From the NCBI GenBank assembly GCA_024278415.1, contig JAJRTI010000539.1, positions 1-15,952 of the forward strand: a DNA stretch of 15,952 bases, read 5' to 3'. Shown here in pieces: positions 7,569 to 15,773 of this stretch. Source of the DNA: Planctomycetota bacterium (GTDB taxonomy: Bacteria; Planctomycetota; Brocadiia; JAJRTI01). Each line of letters starts with the position of its first letter. Positions within the stretch are counted from its first letter, which is position 1. The position numbers and the translations under genes are program-made. Under the pieces are notes generated by a model, which was given only the letters and a program-made list of their open reading frames with translations, had not been told where the DNA came from and searched no databases.

Positions 7569-8855
7569 TCATACCTCCTTCAGCACGCGCTCGGCGGCCG
7601 CGATCGTGTGGTCGATGTCTTCCTCGGTGTGCGCGGTGGACACGAACCCGGCCTCGAACTGCGACGGCGCGAGGTACACGCCCTCGTGGAGCATGCCCCA
7701 GAAATACTTGCCGAAGCGCTCCGTGTCGCAGCCTTCAGCCGACGCACCGTCGTACACGTCGCCGTCGGTGAAGAACATGCTCTGCATGGAGCCCACGCGC
7801 GTGTGGAATGTGGCGACGTCGGCCGCTTCGGCCGCGGCTTGGAGCCCGGCCGCGAGCTTGGCCGCGAGCGCGTCGATCTGCTTGTACGCTTCACCGTCCT
7901 GGAGCTGCTCGAGCGCCGCGATGCCGGCGGACACCGCGAGTGGGTTGCCGGACAGCGTGCCGGCCTGGTACACGTCGCCGTCGGGCTTGATCGAGTCCAT
8001 GATCTCGGCCTTGCCGCCGTACGCGCCGACCGGCAGGCCGCCGCCGATGATCTTGCCCAGCAGGGTCATGTCCGCGTCGATGCCGTACAGCTCCTGCGCT
8101 CCGCCAAACGCGACGCGGAAGCCGGTGATGACCTCGTCGAAGATGAGGATGATGCCGTGCTTGGCGGTCAGTTCGCGCAGGCCTTCGAGGAAGCCGGGCT
8201 TCGGCGGAATGACGCCCATGTTGCCCATGATGGGCTCGAGGATCAGGCATGCTATTTCGTCGCCCTTGGCCTCGCAGATCTTCGCGACTGCGTCGATGTC
8301 GTTGAACGGTGCGACGAGCGTCTTCTGCGCGTAGCCTGCGGGAATGCCGGGGCTCGTGGGCGTGCCGAAGGTGGCCAGGCCCGAACCCGCGGCCACGAGC
8401 AGGCTGTCCACGTGGCCGTGGTAGCAGCCAGAGAACTTGATGACACACTCCCGGCCGGTGTGGCCGCGTGCGAGGCGGATCGCACTCATGGCCGCCTCGG
8501 TGCCGGAGCTGACCAAACGGACCTTCTCGATGGACGGGAAGGCTTGCTTCACGAGCTTGGCAAGCTGGGTCTCTCGCTGCGTCGGCGCGCCGAAGCTGGA
8601 GCCCTTGTGCAGCGCCTCCTCGACGGCCGCCACCACCGCGGCGGGGGTGTGGCCGAGGATGAGCGGGCCCCACGAGCACACGTAGTCGATGTACTCGTTG
8701 CCGTCCACGTCTCGAATCTTCGACCCGCTACCGGAATCGATGAAGAGCGGCGAACCGCCGACGGCCTGGTAGGCACGCACGGGGCTGTTCACGCCGCCAG
8801 GGATGTGCTGGATCGCTTCCGCATACGCGGCTGTAGACTTGGGATAGTCGTTCAT
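7569..8855 (-). CDS. hemL: Glutamate-1-semialdehyde 2,1-aminomutase
   Basis: This PLP enzyme converts glutamate-1-semialdehyde to 5-aminolevulinate, the second step of the C5 tetrapyrrole pathway. From ATG 8855 it has 428 residues, the usual length. Signatures are HIPGGVNSPVRA near the start, SSGTEAAMSAIRLAR, the EVITGFRV block, and the PLP-lysine motif GKIIGGGLPVGAYGG, with the Schiff-base Lys at about residue 268 from this start. A TTG two codons upstream (8861) is possible: GGAG sits 4 nt before TTG and 10 nt before ATG; I prefer ATG. The sigma-70-like promoter at 8976-9004 points at it. The 3' end carries the ribosome-binding site for rfbD, and the two genes are separated by one base. Confidence 0.95.
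   Translation of the reverse strand: MNDYPKSTAAYAEAIQHIPGGVNSPVRAYQAVGGSPLFIDSGSGSKIRDVDGNEYIDYVCSWGPLILGHTPAAVVAAVEEALHKGSSFGAPTQRETQLAKLVKQAFPSIEKVRLVSSGTEAAMSAIRLARGHTGRECVIKFSGCYHGHVDSLLVAAGSGLATFGTPTSPGIPAGYAQKTLVAPFNDIDAVAKICEAKGDEIACLILEPIMGNMGVIPPKPGFLEGLRELTAKHGIILIFDEVITGFRVAFGGAQELYGIDADMTLLGKIIGGGLPVGAYGGKAEIMDSIKPDGDVYQAGTLSGNPLAVSAGIAALEQLQDGEAYKQIDALAAKLAAGLQAAAEAADVATFHTRVGSMQSMFFTDGDVYDGASAEGCDTERFGKYFWGMLHEGVYLAPSQFEAGFVSTAHTEEDIDHTIAAAERVLKEV
7574..7580 (-). promoter_or_regulatory. Ribosome-binding site of rfbD inside the end of hemL
   Basis: On the minus strand AAGGAGG spans the final codons of hemL, followed by TATGAC and then the GTG start of rfbD. The strong match and 6-nt spacing decide the GTG start and support coupled translation of the two genes. 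Confidence 0.7.
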
Positions 8856-8975
8856 GGCCAATGGGCTCCGTTGGGGGATCTAAGGATGAGGGATTAGAGA
8901 TCCGCGGCCCAACGCACGCCGCGCTTATCTCCCATCCAGCCGCTTGCCCATACAATCCAAGGCAAGTAACCCGTC

Positions 8976-9004
8976 AGGATATTGTGGCGGCGCGGTGGAG
9001 TCAA
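8976..9004 (-). promoter_or_regulatory. Candidate sigma-70-like promoter for hemL-rfbD
   Basis: On the minus strand TTGACT (9004-8999) and TATCCT (8981-8976) are separated by exactly 17 bp, matching 5 of 6 and 4 of 6 consensus bases. The predicted leader to the hemL ATG is about 113 nt. This is the best promoter-like pair I found in the window. Confidence 0.5.
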
Positions 9005-9135
9005 GCCGGTTCCTTGCTGTTTCGTGTGGGCGGTGCCCATCCAGCAATTTGTCCTGCTCATCGACGCATTGGCCTTGGCCGCGCGGTAGGGAGCTGGATG
9101 ACAGTTGTCAAATGGCGTTGGCGCAAGAGGCCATT

Positions 9136-9344
9136 CGCCCCAACGGGGCGTGACATAGCAGCCTGGGGCGAAGCCCCGGGAAAACGTCGACAAACCCACA
9201 CCGCGAGCCCTGAAAGGGCGAGACATGGAGAAGCCACCGCGTGGGCCACGAGATGTCACGCCCCTTCAGGGCTCATGGCCACTAATGACGGACCGCTTAC
9301 CCGGGGCTGCGCTCCGGGCTGGTATGTGTGGCCCTTTCAGGGCC
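9136..9344. repeat. REP-like hairpin cluster in two opposite orientations
   Basis: Six short GC-rich hairpins occupy about 210 bp of the hemL/propeller divergent gap: 9136-9150 (CGCCCC-AAC-GGGGCG), 9162-9180 (8-bp stem with one G-U), 9207-9219 (GCCCT-GAA-AGGGC), 9260-9272, 9300-9318 and 9330-9344 (GGCCCT-TTC-AGGGCC). The second half is largely the first half inverted: the 12 bases at 9145-9156 recur inverted at 9253-9264, and the 13 bases at 9207-9219 recur inverted at 9331-9343. This resembles REP/BIME-type elements that are mobilised by RAYT transposases; no such transposase is in the window. Short open frames here are artefacts of the repeats. The rest of 8856-9554 shows no gene. Confidence 0.75.
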
Positions 9345-9532
9345 GAGGCCGCGTCCCGGCCAGCCACATCAGTGCGCGGTGCTTGGCATCCTGCGACCCG
9401 CCGGCGAGCCGTATCGCCATTCAGCCCACACCTGACAGCGAGGAACCGTCAAGCCTGACCGGCTGCGTGAGCGTGCTCGGCGCCTACAGGTGGGACTCCG
9501 AGCGCGTGGCTCGTTGCGCTCTCGTCGCCAGG

Positions 9533-9557
9533 CATGGTACCATGAGTGTCGCTCATG
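9533..9557 (+). promoter_or_regulatory. Overlapping CATG palindromes at the start of the propeller gene
   Basis: CATGGTACCATG at 9533-9544 is a perfect 12-bp palindrome. Its last four bases also begin CATGAG (9541-9546), which pairs with CTCATG (9552-9557) around TGTCG; the second arm contains the ATG start at 9555. No clear ribosome-binding site precedes the start. The two foldings compete for 9541-9544, so start-site masking or operator binding is conceivable but unproven. Confidence 0.35.
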
Positions 9558-10997
9558 AAGACGCATCAGCTCAAACTCGCCGCCATCGCCGCGGCCATGC
9601 TCTTTCCCACTTGCTGGACGTGCCGCCCCGTGAATGCCCAAGATGCCGCCGCCAAGAAGGAACTCTCCCGCCGCAAACGCAAGAGCGAGACGCCGCGGAA
9701 GCTCGCAAACAAGCCCCTGCTCGAAGACCCGTCGGGCTCGGACTCCGGGCTCGACTACTTCTCCCAGGGCGGAGTGGTCGTCGATGGACTGGCCTACTTC
9801 ACCGCGGACTACGGCTGCTCGAAGTACCGCAAGGGCGAGAAGTACCCGTTCGGTGTCGCGTTCGACGTCAAGACGTTCCAGAAGCAGCGCACGTATGCGT
9901 TTGAGGACACGTACGACAGTTGCCCGCTCGTGGTGGACCGGCTCGACGGCACGCGGCTCATCCTGGCCCATGAGTACAAACGCAAGCGCACAGTGGCGCG
10001 TGATGTCGAAACCGGCGAAGTCGTCTGGACGAGCGCGGCGAACCAGCCGGGCGCGTACTTTTTCGGCTATTCGTACGACGTGCGCGAAGACGGGTCCAAG
10101 CTCATCCTCATGGCCTGCCAGAACGGCCTGCACGCGCTATCGCTCGAGGACGGCAAGGAGGAGTGGTGGCTCCAGGCCAAGGGCGGCGGCGGCGTGACGC
10201 CCTGCGTGGACCAAGCTGTGGGCGTGGCGTTCTACCAGCAAGACGGGCGGATCATGAAGGTGCGCCTGAGCGATGGCAAGGTGCTCAAGGAGACGAAGGT
10301 CCGCGCGCCCAACCGCACGGTCTCGTGGAACACGATCCTGGCCAACGACGAGCACGGGTACTACGTGGCGACGTATTGGTTCGGGTTCGTAGACGCGAAG
10401 GGCCGCAAGAAGATGAAGTGGAACGCGGCGGTGCGCGTGTTCGACGCGGACCTCGACCTCGTGTGGGAGCGCACCGGGCTGCCCTGCTGCAAGAAGGCGA
10501 CGATCACCTACGCACGCGGCAAGCTCGTGGTGGGCACTGGCGGCCACTGGTCCGGCAAATACGAGGGAGACAAGTGGAAGTACGTGCCCGCGTTCGCGAT
10601 CGACACCGGTGAGGAGGTGTGGCGCTGCAACCTGAAGGACGTGCCGTACCAGTGCATCTTCAACGTCCCGTACGCGTACGGCCACTTTTACGCGGAGACG
10701 TACGACAAGCCCGGGAGCAAGCTGCTGCGCATCGACGCGGACACGGGGGAGCTGGAGGAGGTTCTCGACTACGGCGCGCCGATCAGCTCCTGCGCGCCGT
10801 GCCTCATCGCGAGGGGCAAGGTGCTGAGCGGGGACCTGGCGCGGGACGGCGTGGTAGCGACGGCCATCGCCGAAGGGTCGCGGGGTGACTGGCCGGGGCC
10901 GTTCTGCAATCCGCAGACGAACACGTACGCGCTGCCCGACGAGCCCAAGGCCAAGCTGGTGCCGATGCGGGAGGTCTACGTGGGCGTGCGGCGGTAA
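9555..10997 (+). CDS. Secreted PQQ-type beta-propeller repeat protein
   Basis: From ATG 9555 this is a 480-residue exported protein. Residues 1-28 form a signal peptide with a hydrophobic core (LAAIAAAMLF) and a likely cleavage after VNA at 26-28. The mature part carries at least six loosely repeated PQQ/quinoprotein-type blade ends of the form (D/E)-x-(E/D)TGE-x-x-W, such as DVETGEVVW, SLEDGKEEWW, AIDTGEEVW and IDADTGELEE, implying a beta-propeller. I see no heme motif and no residues diagnostic of a PQQ-dependent dehydrogenase, so the fold is supported but catalysis is not. An in-frame GTG at 9546 would add three residues; ATG is preferred because it directly begins a normal signal peptide. 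The gene is divergent from hemL across the repeat cluster and convergent with the kinase gene. Function unknown, probably periplasmic or surface binding. Confidence 0.82.
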   Translation: MKTHQLKLAAIAAAMLFPTCWTCRPVNAQDAAAKKELSRRKRKSETPRKLANKPLLEDPSGSDSGLDYFSQGGVVVDGLAYFTADYGCSKYRKGEKYPFGVAFDVKTFQKQRTYAFEDTYDSCPLVVDRLDGTRLILAHEYKRKRTVARDVETGEVVWTSAANQPGAYFFGYSYDVREDGSKLILMACQNGLHALSLEDGKEEWWLQAKGGGGVTPCVDQAVGVAFYQQDGRIMKVRLSDGKVLKETKVRAPNRTVSWNTILANDEHGYYVATYWFGFVDAKGRKKMKWNAAVRVFDADLDLVWERTGLPCCKKATITYARGKLVVGTGGHWSGKYEGDKWKYVPAFAIDTGEEVWRCNLKDVPYQCIFNVPYAYGHFYAETYDKPGSKLLRIDADTGELEEVLDYGAPISSCAPCLIARGKVLSGDLARDGVVATAIAEGSRGDWPGPFCNPQTNTYALPDEPKAKLVPMREVYVGVRR

Positions 10998-11044
10998 CAC
11001 GCCGCCAACAACGTGCCGCCCTGTTGCGCCGGACGATTCTATTG

Positions 11045-11082
11045 GCGGACAGGCCAGGCTCTGCGTGGCCCCACGTGTCCGC
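11045..11082. terminator. Candidate terminator after the propeller gene
   Basis: A 7-bp stem GCGGACA/TGTCCGC (11045-11051, 11076-11082) encloses an inner GGCCA/TGGCC stem (11052-11056, 11066-11070) with a 5-nt bulge. It starts 48 bp after the propeller stop, between convergent genes. A further TTCTCCG/CGGAGAA pair lies at 11112-11142. Neither has a clear T-tract, so they may be rho-independent-like structures or repeat relics. Confidence 0.35.
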
Positions 11083-11177
11083 TCTCACAATGGCCACTTC
11101 TCGCGAAGGTTTTCTCCGCGCCACCCTGGGCAACTCGGAGAAGGAAACAGGGGAACAAGAGGGCCAAGGACAAAGGC

Positions 11178-14100
11178 CTACGGCGACCTTGCGCAACGGA
11201 ACCCGATGTTGGAGGCGCCGCCGCCCGGCTTGCTCCAGCAGCGGCGCGAGACGCGTTGGTTGGCAGGCGCGGTGCTCCATGCGCCGCCGCGCACAATTCG
11301 ATAGTTGCCGTTGCTGGGGCCGCTTGGATTTCGCGTCGGCGAGAACTCGTAGTAGTGCTCGCCATACCAGTCGGAGCACCATTCGCACACGTTGCCTGCC
11401 ATGTCGTGGAGGCCGAAGGCATTCGCGGGATACGATGCCACGGGCGCGGTGAAGACATGCCCGGCGTTGTAGGCTGCGGACTTGGAGACGTTGCTTGGCG
11501 CCATTTGCCGCATGAGTGATCCATCGAGCCAGTTGCCCATCGGTTCGGTCGGCACGTCGCCGTCCCAGACGACCACGTGGCGGGGCTGGCCGTCTAGGCC
11601 GGTACACCCGCCCCGTTGGGCGTATTCCCACTGCGCCTCCGTCGGCAACTGGACTCCGGCCCATTGGCAATAAGCCTGCGCGTCGTTCCAACTCGTGTGC
11701 ACCACAGGGTGGTCTGGCTTGGCCGGCTCGTCCCTTCTGAGTGGATGCCGCCAGGACAGTCCCTCAACAGCCTCCCATTTCTTCTTGGCCAAGACGAAGT
11801 GCCGGCTCTTGCCGGCCTTCTCTGCGTCCGTCTTGTAGCCCGTGGCTTGGACGAACTGCTGGAACTGGCGCACGGTCACCTCGCACTTGTACATCCAGAA
11901 CCCCTCAAGCTGCACCAGGTGCATGGGCGACTCGCCCCTGCCGGATCTGTCGAGGTACGCCTTGTCCCAGCGAAACTTGTCGAAGACGCGCTCGTTCTCG
12001 TCGCGGTTGGTTCCCATCAAATACCGGCCGGCTGGGATCCAGACCATCTCCGCTCCGTCCGCCGGGTTCACGCGCACCGTGCCGGGCTTCGGAGGCTCGG
12101 GCCGAGGCTTGAGCCACGGCATGCGGTCGAGACGGGCGCGCGACCTATCGGCCCATTTGCGCTGAGCAGGATCGCTAAGCGCGGCAGCTCTCTCGTGAAG
12201 CGCGCGGGCTTCGTCGTCCCTGCGCTGCCTCTCTCGAACCAGCGCCAGGTGGTAGAGAGCCAGGGCTTGGCCTGTGTCGGCGCCTGGAATCCACCGGTTC
12301 GGATTGCGCTCTGCCCATGGCAACGGCGCACCGGCCGCAGGGGACACGGCCGCGGTGGCTTGTCTTCGCGATACCAGGTCTTGCGCCTGGAGTCCGGCTG
12401 GCAGGGCCGCGGGCTGTACCTCGAACCGCTCGAGACGGCTCCCAGTCATCTCCGTGGCGCGTGCGACTGCGATTGGCGCGCCGGCCGAAACGTCCCAGAG
12501 CTTCACCGTCCCGTCTTGGCTCGCGGACCCGAGCGTGGCTCCGTCTGGGCTGAACCCCACCCACCGCACTGGCGCGGCGTGGCCTCTGAAAGTGCCCCTC
12601 TCGCGGCCTGTCGCCATGTCCCACAGCTTGACGGTCCCGTCCGAACTGGCCGAGGCCAGAAGCTCGCCGTTCGGTGAGAAGCTCACGCACCAGATGCGAT
12701 CCGTATGGCCGTCCAGCACGCGTTTCTCCCGGCCTGTGGCCACATCCCAGAGCCGGACTGTCTTGTGGCTCGCGGAGGCCAATGTCTTCCCGTCCGGGCT
12801 GAAGCGCACCGACGTGACGCTGTGTGGCTGGGGTGCGAACATCGCCTTGTCTGTCCCAGTCAGCTCCCTTGGCGCATCGCCATCTTGCCAATCCGCCACG
12901 CGCCAAAATTTGATCGTCTTGTCGGAACTTCCGGACGCGAGCGTCCTGCCGTCCGGGCTGAAGCTCAGGCACAGCACGCTGCCGGAGTGGCCGGCGAGCG
13001 TTGCGGTCGGGCCCGGAGAGGCTCCCGCGGTCGACTGCCCGTTGTCCTGGGCCGACGCGGCCACGTCCCAGAGCTTGATCGTCTTGTCGTCGCTTGCGGA
13101 TGCTAACGTCTCGCCGTGCGGGCTGAAGCTCAGCGCGCGCACCGGTGCGGCGTGGCCCTTGAGGATCGCCCGCTCGCGGCCCGACGTGGCATCCCACAGC
13201 CGAATGATACGGTCATCGCCGCCAGACGCGATGGCGCCACCGTCGGGGCTGACGGCCACGGCCCGAACAGGGCCTGCATGCCCTGCGAGTTTGGACACCA
13301 CCCGCCCTGGCTCCATATCCCACGTCCTGACCGTGCCGTCTTGGCCCCCCGACACCAGCCAAGCACCATCTGGGCTGAAGGCCGCACCATACACGCTGCC
13401 GGAGCGCCCCTCCAGTATGACCCTCTCTGGGCTCGATGATATGTCCCAGAGCCTGGCCGTGCTGTCGATCCCAGCAGAGGCGAGCGTGGTTCCGTCTGGA
13501 TCGAAACTCACATCCTGCACCTGGCCAGAATGGCCCCTGATCGTGGCTCTCTCGCGGCCAGCAGCCAGGTTCCAGACTTTCACCGCGCCATCGTCGCTCG
13601 CCGACGCGAGCGTCGCTCCGTCCGGGCTAAAGCTCACCGCGCGCACCACGTCCGTGTGCCCCTTGAGCGTGGCCTTCTCCTGGCCCAGGGCCGCGTCCCA
13701 GAGCTTGATCACGCCTTTGGAATAGCCGGACGCGAGGAAGGCTCCGTTGGGGCTGAACGCCACGCAGCCCACGGCGCCCGCGTGGCCATCGAGTGTGGCG
13801 GTGTTGGCTCCGGTCGTCACGTTCCAGAGCTTGGCAAAACCGTCGCTGCTCCCCGATGCCAGAGCTATGCCGTTGAGGCTGAAGCACACGGAGTGGACCG
13901 CGCCGGAGTGGCCCTGGAGTGTGGCGGTTTGGCGGCCCGACGCAAGGTCCCAAAGCTTGATGGTCTTGTCTGCGCTTGCCGAAGCCAGTGCGGCGCCATT
14001 GGGAGAAAAGCTCACGTCGTAGACGGGGCCCGCGTGGCCTTCGAGCTGGGCCTTCTCTTGGCCGGTAGCGACGCGCCAGAGCCTCACGGTCTTGTCTTGG

Positions 14101-15773
14101 CTCGCCGACGCGAGCGAGGCTCCGTCCGGGCTGAAGGCCACGGCATACACGGCTCCCGCGTGGCCTCGGAGCGCCGCCATCTGCCGCCCGGTCGCCACGC
14201 GCCAGAGCCGCACCACGCCGTCCTCGCCCCCGGCCGCGAGCAGCCGGCCGTCTGGGCTGAAGCACACGGTGCGCGGCTTGGGGCACGCGGTGGTCAGGGC
14301 CACCAGCCTCGGAGATTGGTTCAAGGCCTGGGCCGCGAGGAACCCCCACGACCGAGGCGACTCGATTGGGTCGTCGGCCGCGGATTCCCGCGCGGTTGCG
14401 GCCGCGAGCAGCCGGCCCACCGGGTCACAGCGCTGCTCGAACTTCTGGTACGCCTCCCAGTAGGCGTCGTCGAGTTGCAGGGCCATAACCGTCTTCTGGC
14501 GGGCGAGTTCATCGGCCTTGGCCCCAGCGCCCTTCTGAGCGGCCGCGGCCTTCTGCTCCGCGGTTTGAGCCGCATCGCGGGCGGCCAGGGCTTCGTTGCG
14601 CTGCGCCCGCAGACGGAGGTGGGACACGACGCCCAGCGCGAGCAGTGCGGCCATTCCTACTGCGGCGACTGCCGCGATGGCCTTGTGCCGGCGCACCGTG
14701 CGGGCCGCCTTCTCCATCACCGGCGGCGGTTTTGCGGAGATGGGCTCGTCCCGAAGGAAGTGCTTCAGGTCCGCGGCCATCTCGCCCGCGGTCTGGTACC
14801 GTGCGTCCAGATCCTTCTCCATCGCCTTGAGTGCGATGGTCTCCATGTCCCGCGGCACTTGGGAGCGGATCTTGCGCGGGGGCGTGGGCTCCTTCATGAG
14901 GATCTGGTGATACAATCGGTCGCGTGTTTCGCCGAGGAACGGTTTCTCCAGCACGATCAACTCGTAGAGCGTGACGCCAAGCGAATACACGTCCGTGCGC
15001 CGGTCGATGTGCACCTGGCCGCCGGTGATCTGCTCGGGGCTCATGTATTGCGGGGTGCCGAACACGTAGCCCGTCAGGGTCAGCGTCTGCCCGCCCTCCT
15101 CCGTGGCCAGGCCGAAGTCCGTCACCATAGGCACGCCGTCCGCACCGATGATGATGTTGCCCGGCTTAATGTCGCGGTGGACCACGCCGTGGGAGTGCGC
15201 GTCGTCGAGCGCGTCCGCGACTTGGCCCACCACGTCGGCCACGCGGCGGTAGTACGCGGCGTCGAGTTCCCACGTCCCCATCTGTTCAACGAGTTCGTTG
15301 GCGAACGCGGCGTCCGACGACCGCGGCTTTGCGCCCTCTTCGTCGCCAGCCAGGAACGCCTTGACCCCGCAGAGCATCTCGACCTCATGGCTGGCCATCG
15401 TGTTGGCCTCGGTGGCCAACGAATCGCCGTCGATCCCCTCTGGCAGATGGCGCTTGCGCAGGAAGTCGATGGCCTGGGCCAGCGTCGCTCCATCGACGTA
15501 TTTCATCACGAAGTACGCCCGGCCCTGCTCTTCGCCCCGTGCGTAGATGGGCACGATGTTGGGGTGGTCGAGCTTCGCCACGACCTCGGCCTCGCGCTTG
15601 AACCGCTCGACCGCGGTGCGGCTTAGGTTGGCTCCGATGGAGAGGGACTTGATCGCGCAGCGCCGGTCGCCGAGCGATATCTGCCGCGCCTCGTACACGC
15701 TGCCTTGGCCATCCGACCCGATCTCACGGACAATCGTGAAATCGCTGATGGAGGGTGACTTGTCGGCTGCCAT
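11178..15773 (-). CDS. Transmembrane Ser/Thr protein kinase with 14 WD40 repeats and C-terminal FGE/SUMF1-like domain
   Basis: This 1531-residue protein combines three modules. Residues about 12-340 are a Hanks-type kinase: glycine loop GSDGQGSV 19-26, ATP lysine K42, HRDIKPGN 199-206 with catalytic D201, DFG 219-221 and PQYMSPE 241-247; an acidic insert of about 60 residues lies at 110-170. A membrane helix at about 365-384 follows the basic RTVRRHK, so the kinase should be cytoplasmic and the rest outside. An Ala/Gln-rich coiled-coil-like segment (385-430) leads to 14 WD40 repeats at about 495-1104, enough for two seven-bladed propellers. Residues 1235-1531 form a formylglycine-generating-enzyme-like domain (LPTEAQWEYAQRGG, MAGNVCEWCSDWY, GFRCA end). 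By alignment the two FGE active-site cysteines are replaced by Thr1501 and Gln1506, so it is probably a binding or structural domain. ATG 15773 has AAGAGGAG 10 nt upstream; the frame continues to a less likely TTG at 15815. Confidence 0.93.
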   Translation of the reverse strand: MAADKSPSISDFTIVREIGSDGQGSVYEARQISLGDRRCAIKSLSIGANLSRTAVERFKREAEVVAKLDHPNIVPIYARGEEQGRAYFVMKYVDGATLAQAIDFLRKRHLPEGIDGDSLATEANTMASHEVEMLCGVKAFLAGDEEGAKPRSSDAAFANELVEQMGTWELDAAYYRRVADVVGQVADALDDAHSHGVVHRDIKPGNIIIGADGVPMVTDFGLATEEGGQTLTLTGYVFGTPQYMSPEQITGGQVHIDRRTDVYSLGVTLYELIVLEKPFLGETRDRLYHQILMKEPTPPRKIRSQVPRDMETIALKAMEKDLDARYQTAGEMAADLKHFLRDEPISAKPPPVMEKAARTVRRHKAIAAVAAVGMAALLALGVVSHLRLRAQRNEALAARDAAQTAEQKAAAAQKGAGAKADELARQKTVMALQLDDAYWEAYQKFEQRCDPVGRLLAAATARESAADDPIESPRSWGFLAAQALNQSPRLVALTTACPKPRTVCFSPDGRLLAAGGEDGVVRLWRVATGRQMAALRGHAGAVYAVAFSPDGASLASASQDKTVRLWRVATGQEKAQLEGHAGPVYDVSFSPNGAALASASADKTIKLWDLASGRQTATLQGHSGAVHSVCFSLNGIALASGSSDGFAKLWNVTTGANTATLDGHAGAVGCVAFSPNGAFLASGYSKGVIKLWDAALGQEKATLKGHTDVVRAVSFSPDGATLASASDDGAVKVWNLAAGRERATIRGHSGQVQDVSFDPDGTTLASAGIDSTARLWDISSSPERVILEGRSGSVYGAAFSPDGAWLVSGGQDGTVRTWDMEPGRVVSKLAGHAGPVRAVAVSPDGGAIASGGDDRIIRLWDATSGRERAILKGHAAPVRALSFSPHGETLASASDDKTIKLWDVAASAQDNGQSTAGASPGPTATLAGHSGSVLCLSFSPDGRTLASGSSDKTIKFWRVADWQDGDAPRELTGTDKAMFAPQPHSVTSVRFSPDGKTLASASHKTVRLWDVATGREKRVLDGHTDRIWCVSFSPNGELLASASSDGTVKLWDMATGRERGTFRGHAAPVRWVGFSPDGATLGSASQDGTVKLWDVSAGAPIAVARATEMTGSRLERFEVQPAALPAGLQAQDLVSRRQATAAVSPAAGAPLPWAERNPNRWIPGADTGQALALYHLALVRERQRRDDEARALHERAAALSDPAQRKWADRSRARLDRMPWLKPRPEPPKPGTVRVNPADGAEMVWIPAGRYLMGTNRDENERVFDKFRWDKAYLDRSGRGESPMHLVQLEGFWMYKCEVTVRQFQQFVQATGYKTDAEKAGKSRHFVLAKKKWEAVEGLSWRHPLRRDEPAKPDHPVVHTSWNDAQAYCQWAGVQLPTEAQWEYAQRGGCTGLDGQPRHVVVWDGDVPTEPMGNWLDGSLMRQMAPSNVSKSAAYNAGHVFTAPVASYPANAFGLHDMAGNVCEWCSDWYGEHYYEFSPTRNPSGPSNGNYRIVRGGAWSTAPANQRVSRRCWSKPGGGASNIGFRCARSP
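12462..14291 (-). repeat. Tandem WD40-encoding repeats, about 126-bp period
   Basis: Fourteen copies of a roughly 42-codon unit encode the pattern GH-(SA)G-x-V-x-x-V-x-FSPDG-x-x-LASAS-x-D-x-T-(VI)-KLW. Most units are exactly 42 codons; the tenth and eleventh carry extra linker residues (SAQDNGQSTAGASPG, and an ADWQDGD-containing stretch), and the twelfth lacks the GH opening. The high similarity between copies points to duplication within the gene and possible copy-number variation. Confidence 0.85.

Noticed and set aside
7269..8897. 542-codon plus-strand open frame opposite hemL and the start of rfbD
   Set aside because: Antisense to hemL, whose family signatures are complete; low-information translation.
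8894..9259. 121-codon minus-strand frame in the hemL/propeller gap
   Set aside because: Its translation is produced by the GC-rich hairpin repeats; frames of this kind recur wherever such repeats occur and are not proteins.
9514..9543. TTGCGC-18 bp-TACCAT as a promoter of the propeller gene
   Set aside because: Weak in both boxes, and it would start transcription almost at the start codon; the palindrome explains the same bases.
13530..15626. 698-codon plus-strand open frame opposite the kinase and WD40 region
   Set aside because: Its repetitive Arg/His/Ala-rich translation mirrors the WD40 tandem repeats on the other strand; no independent motif or start signal.
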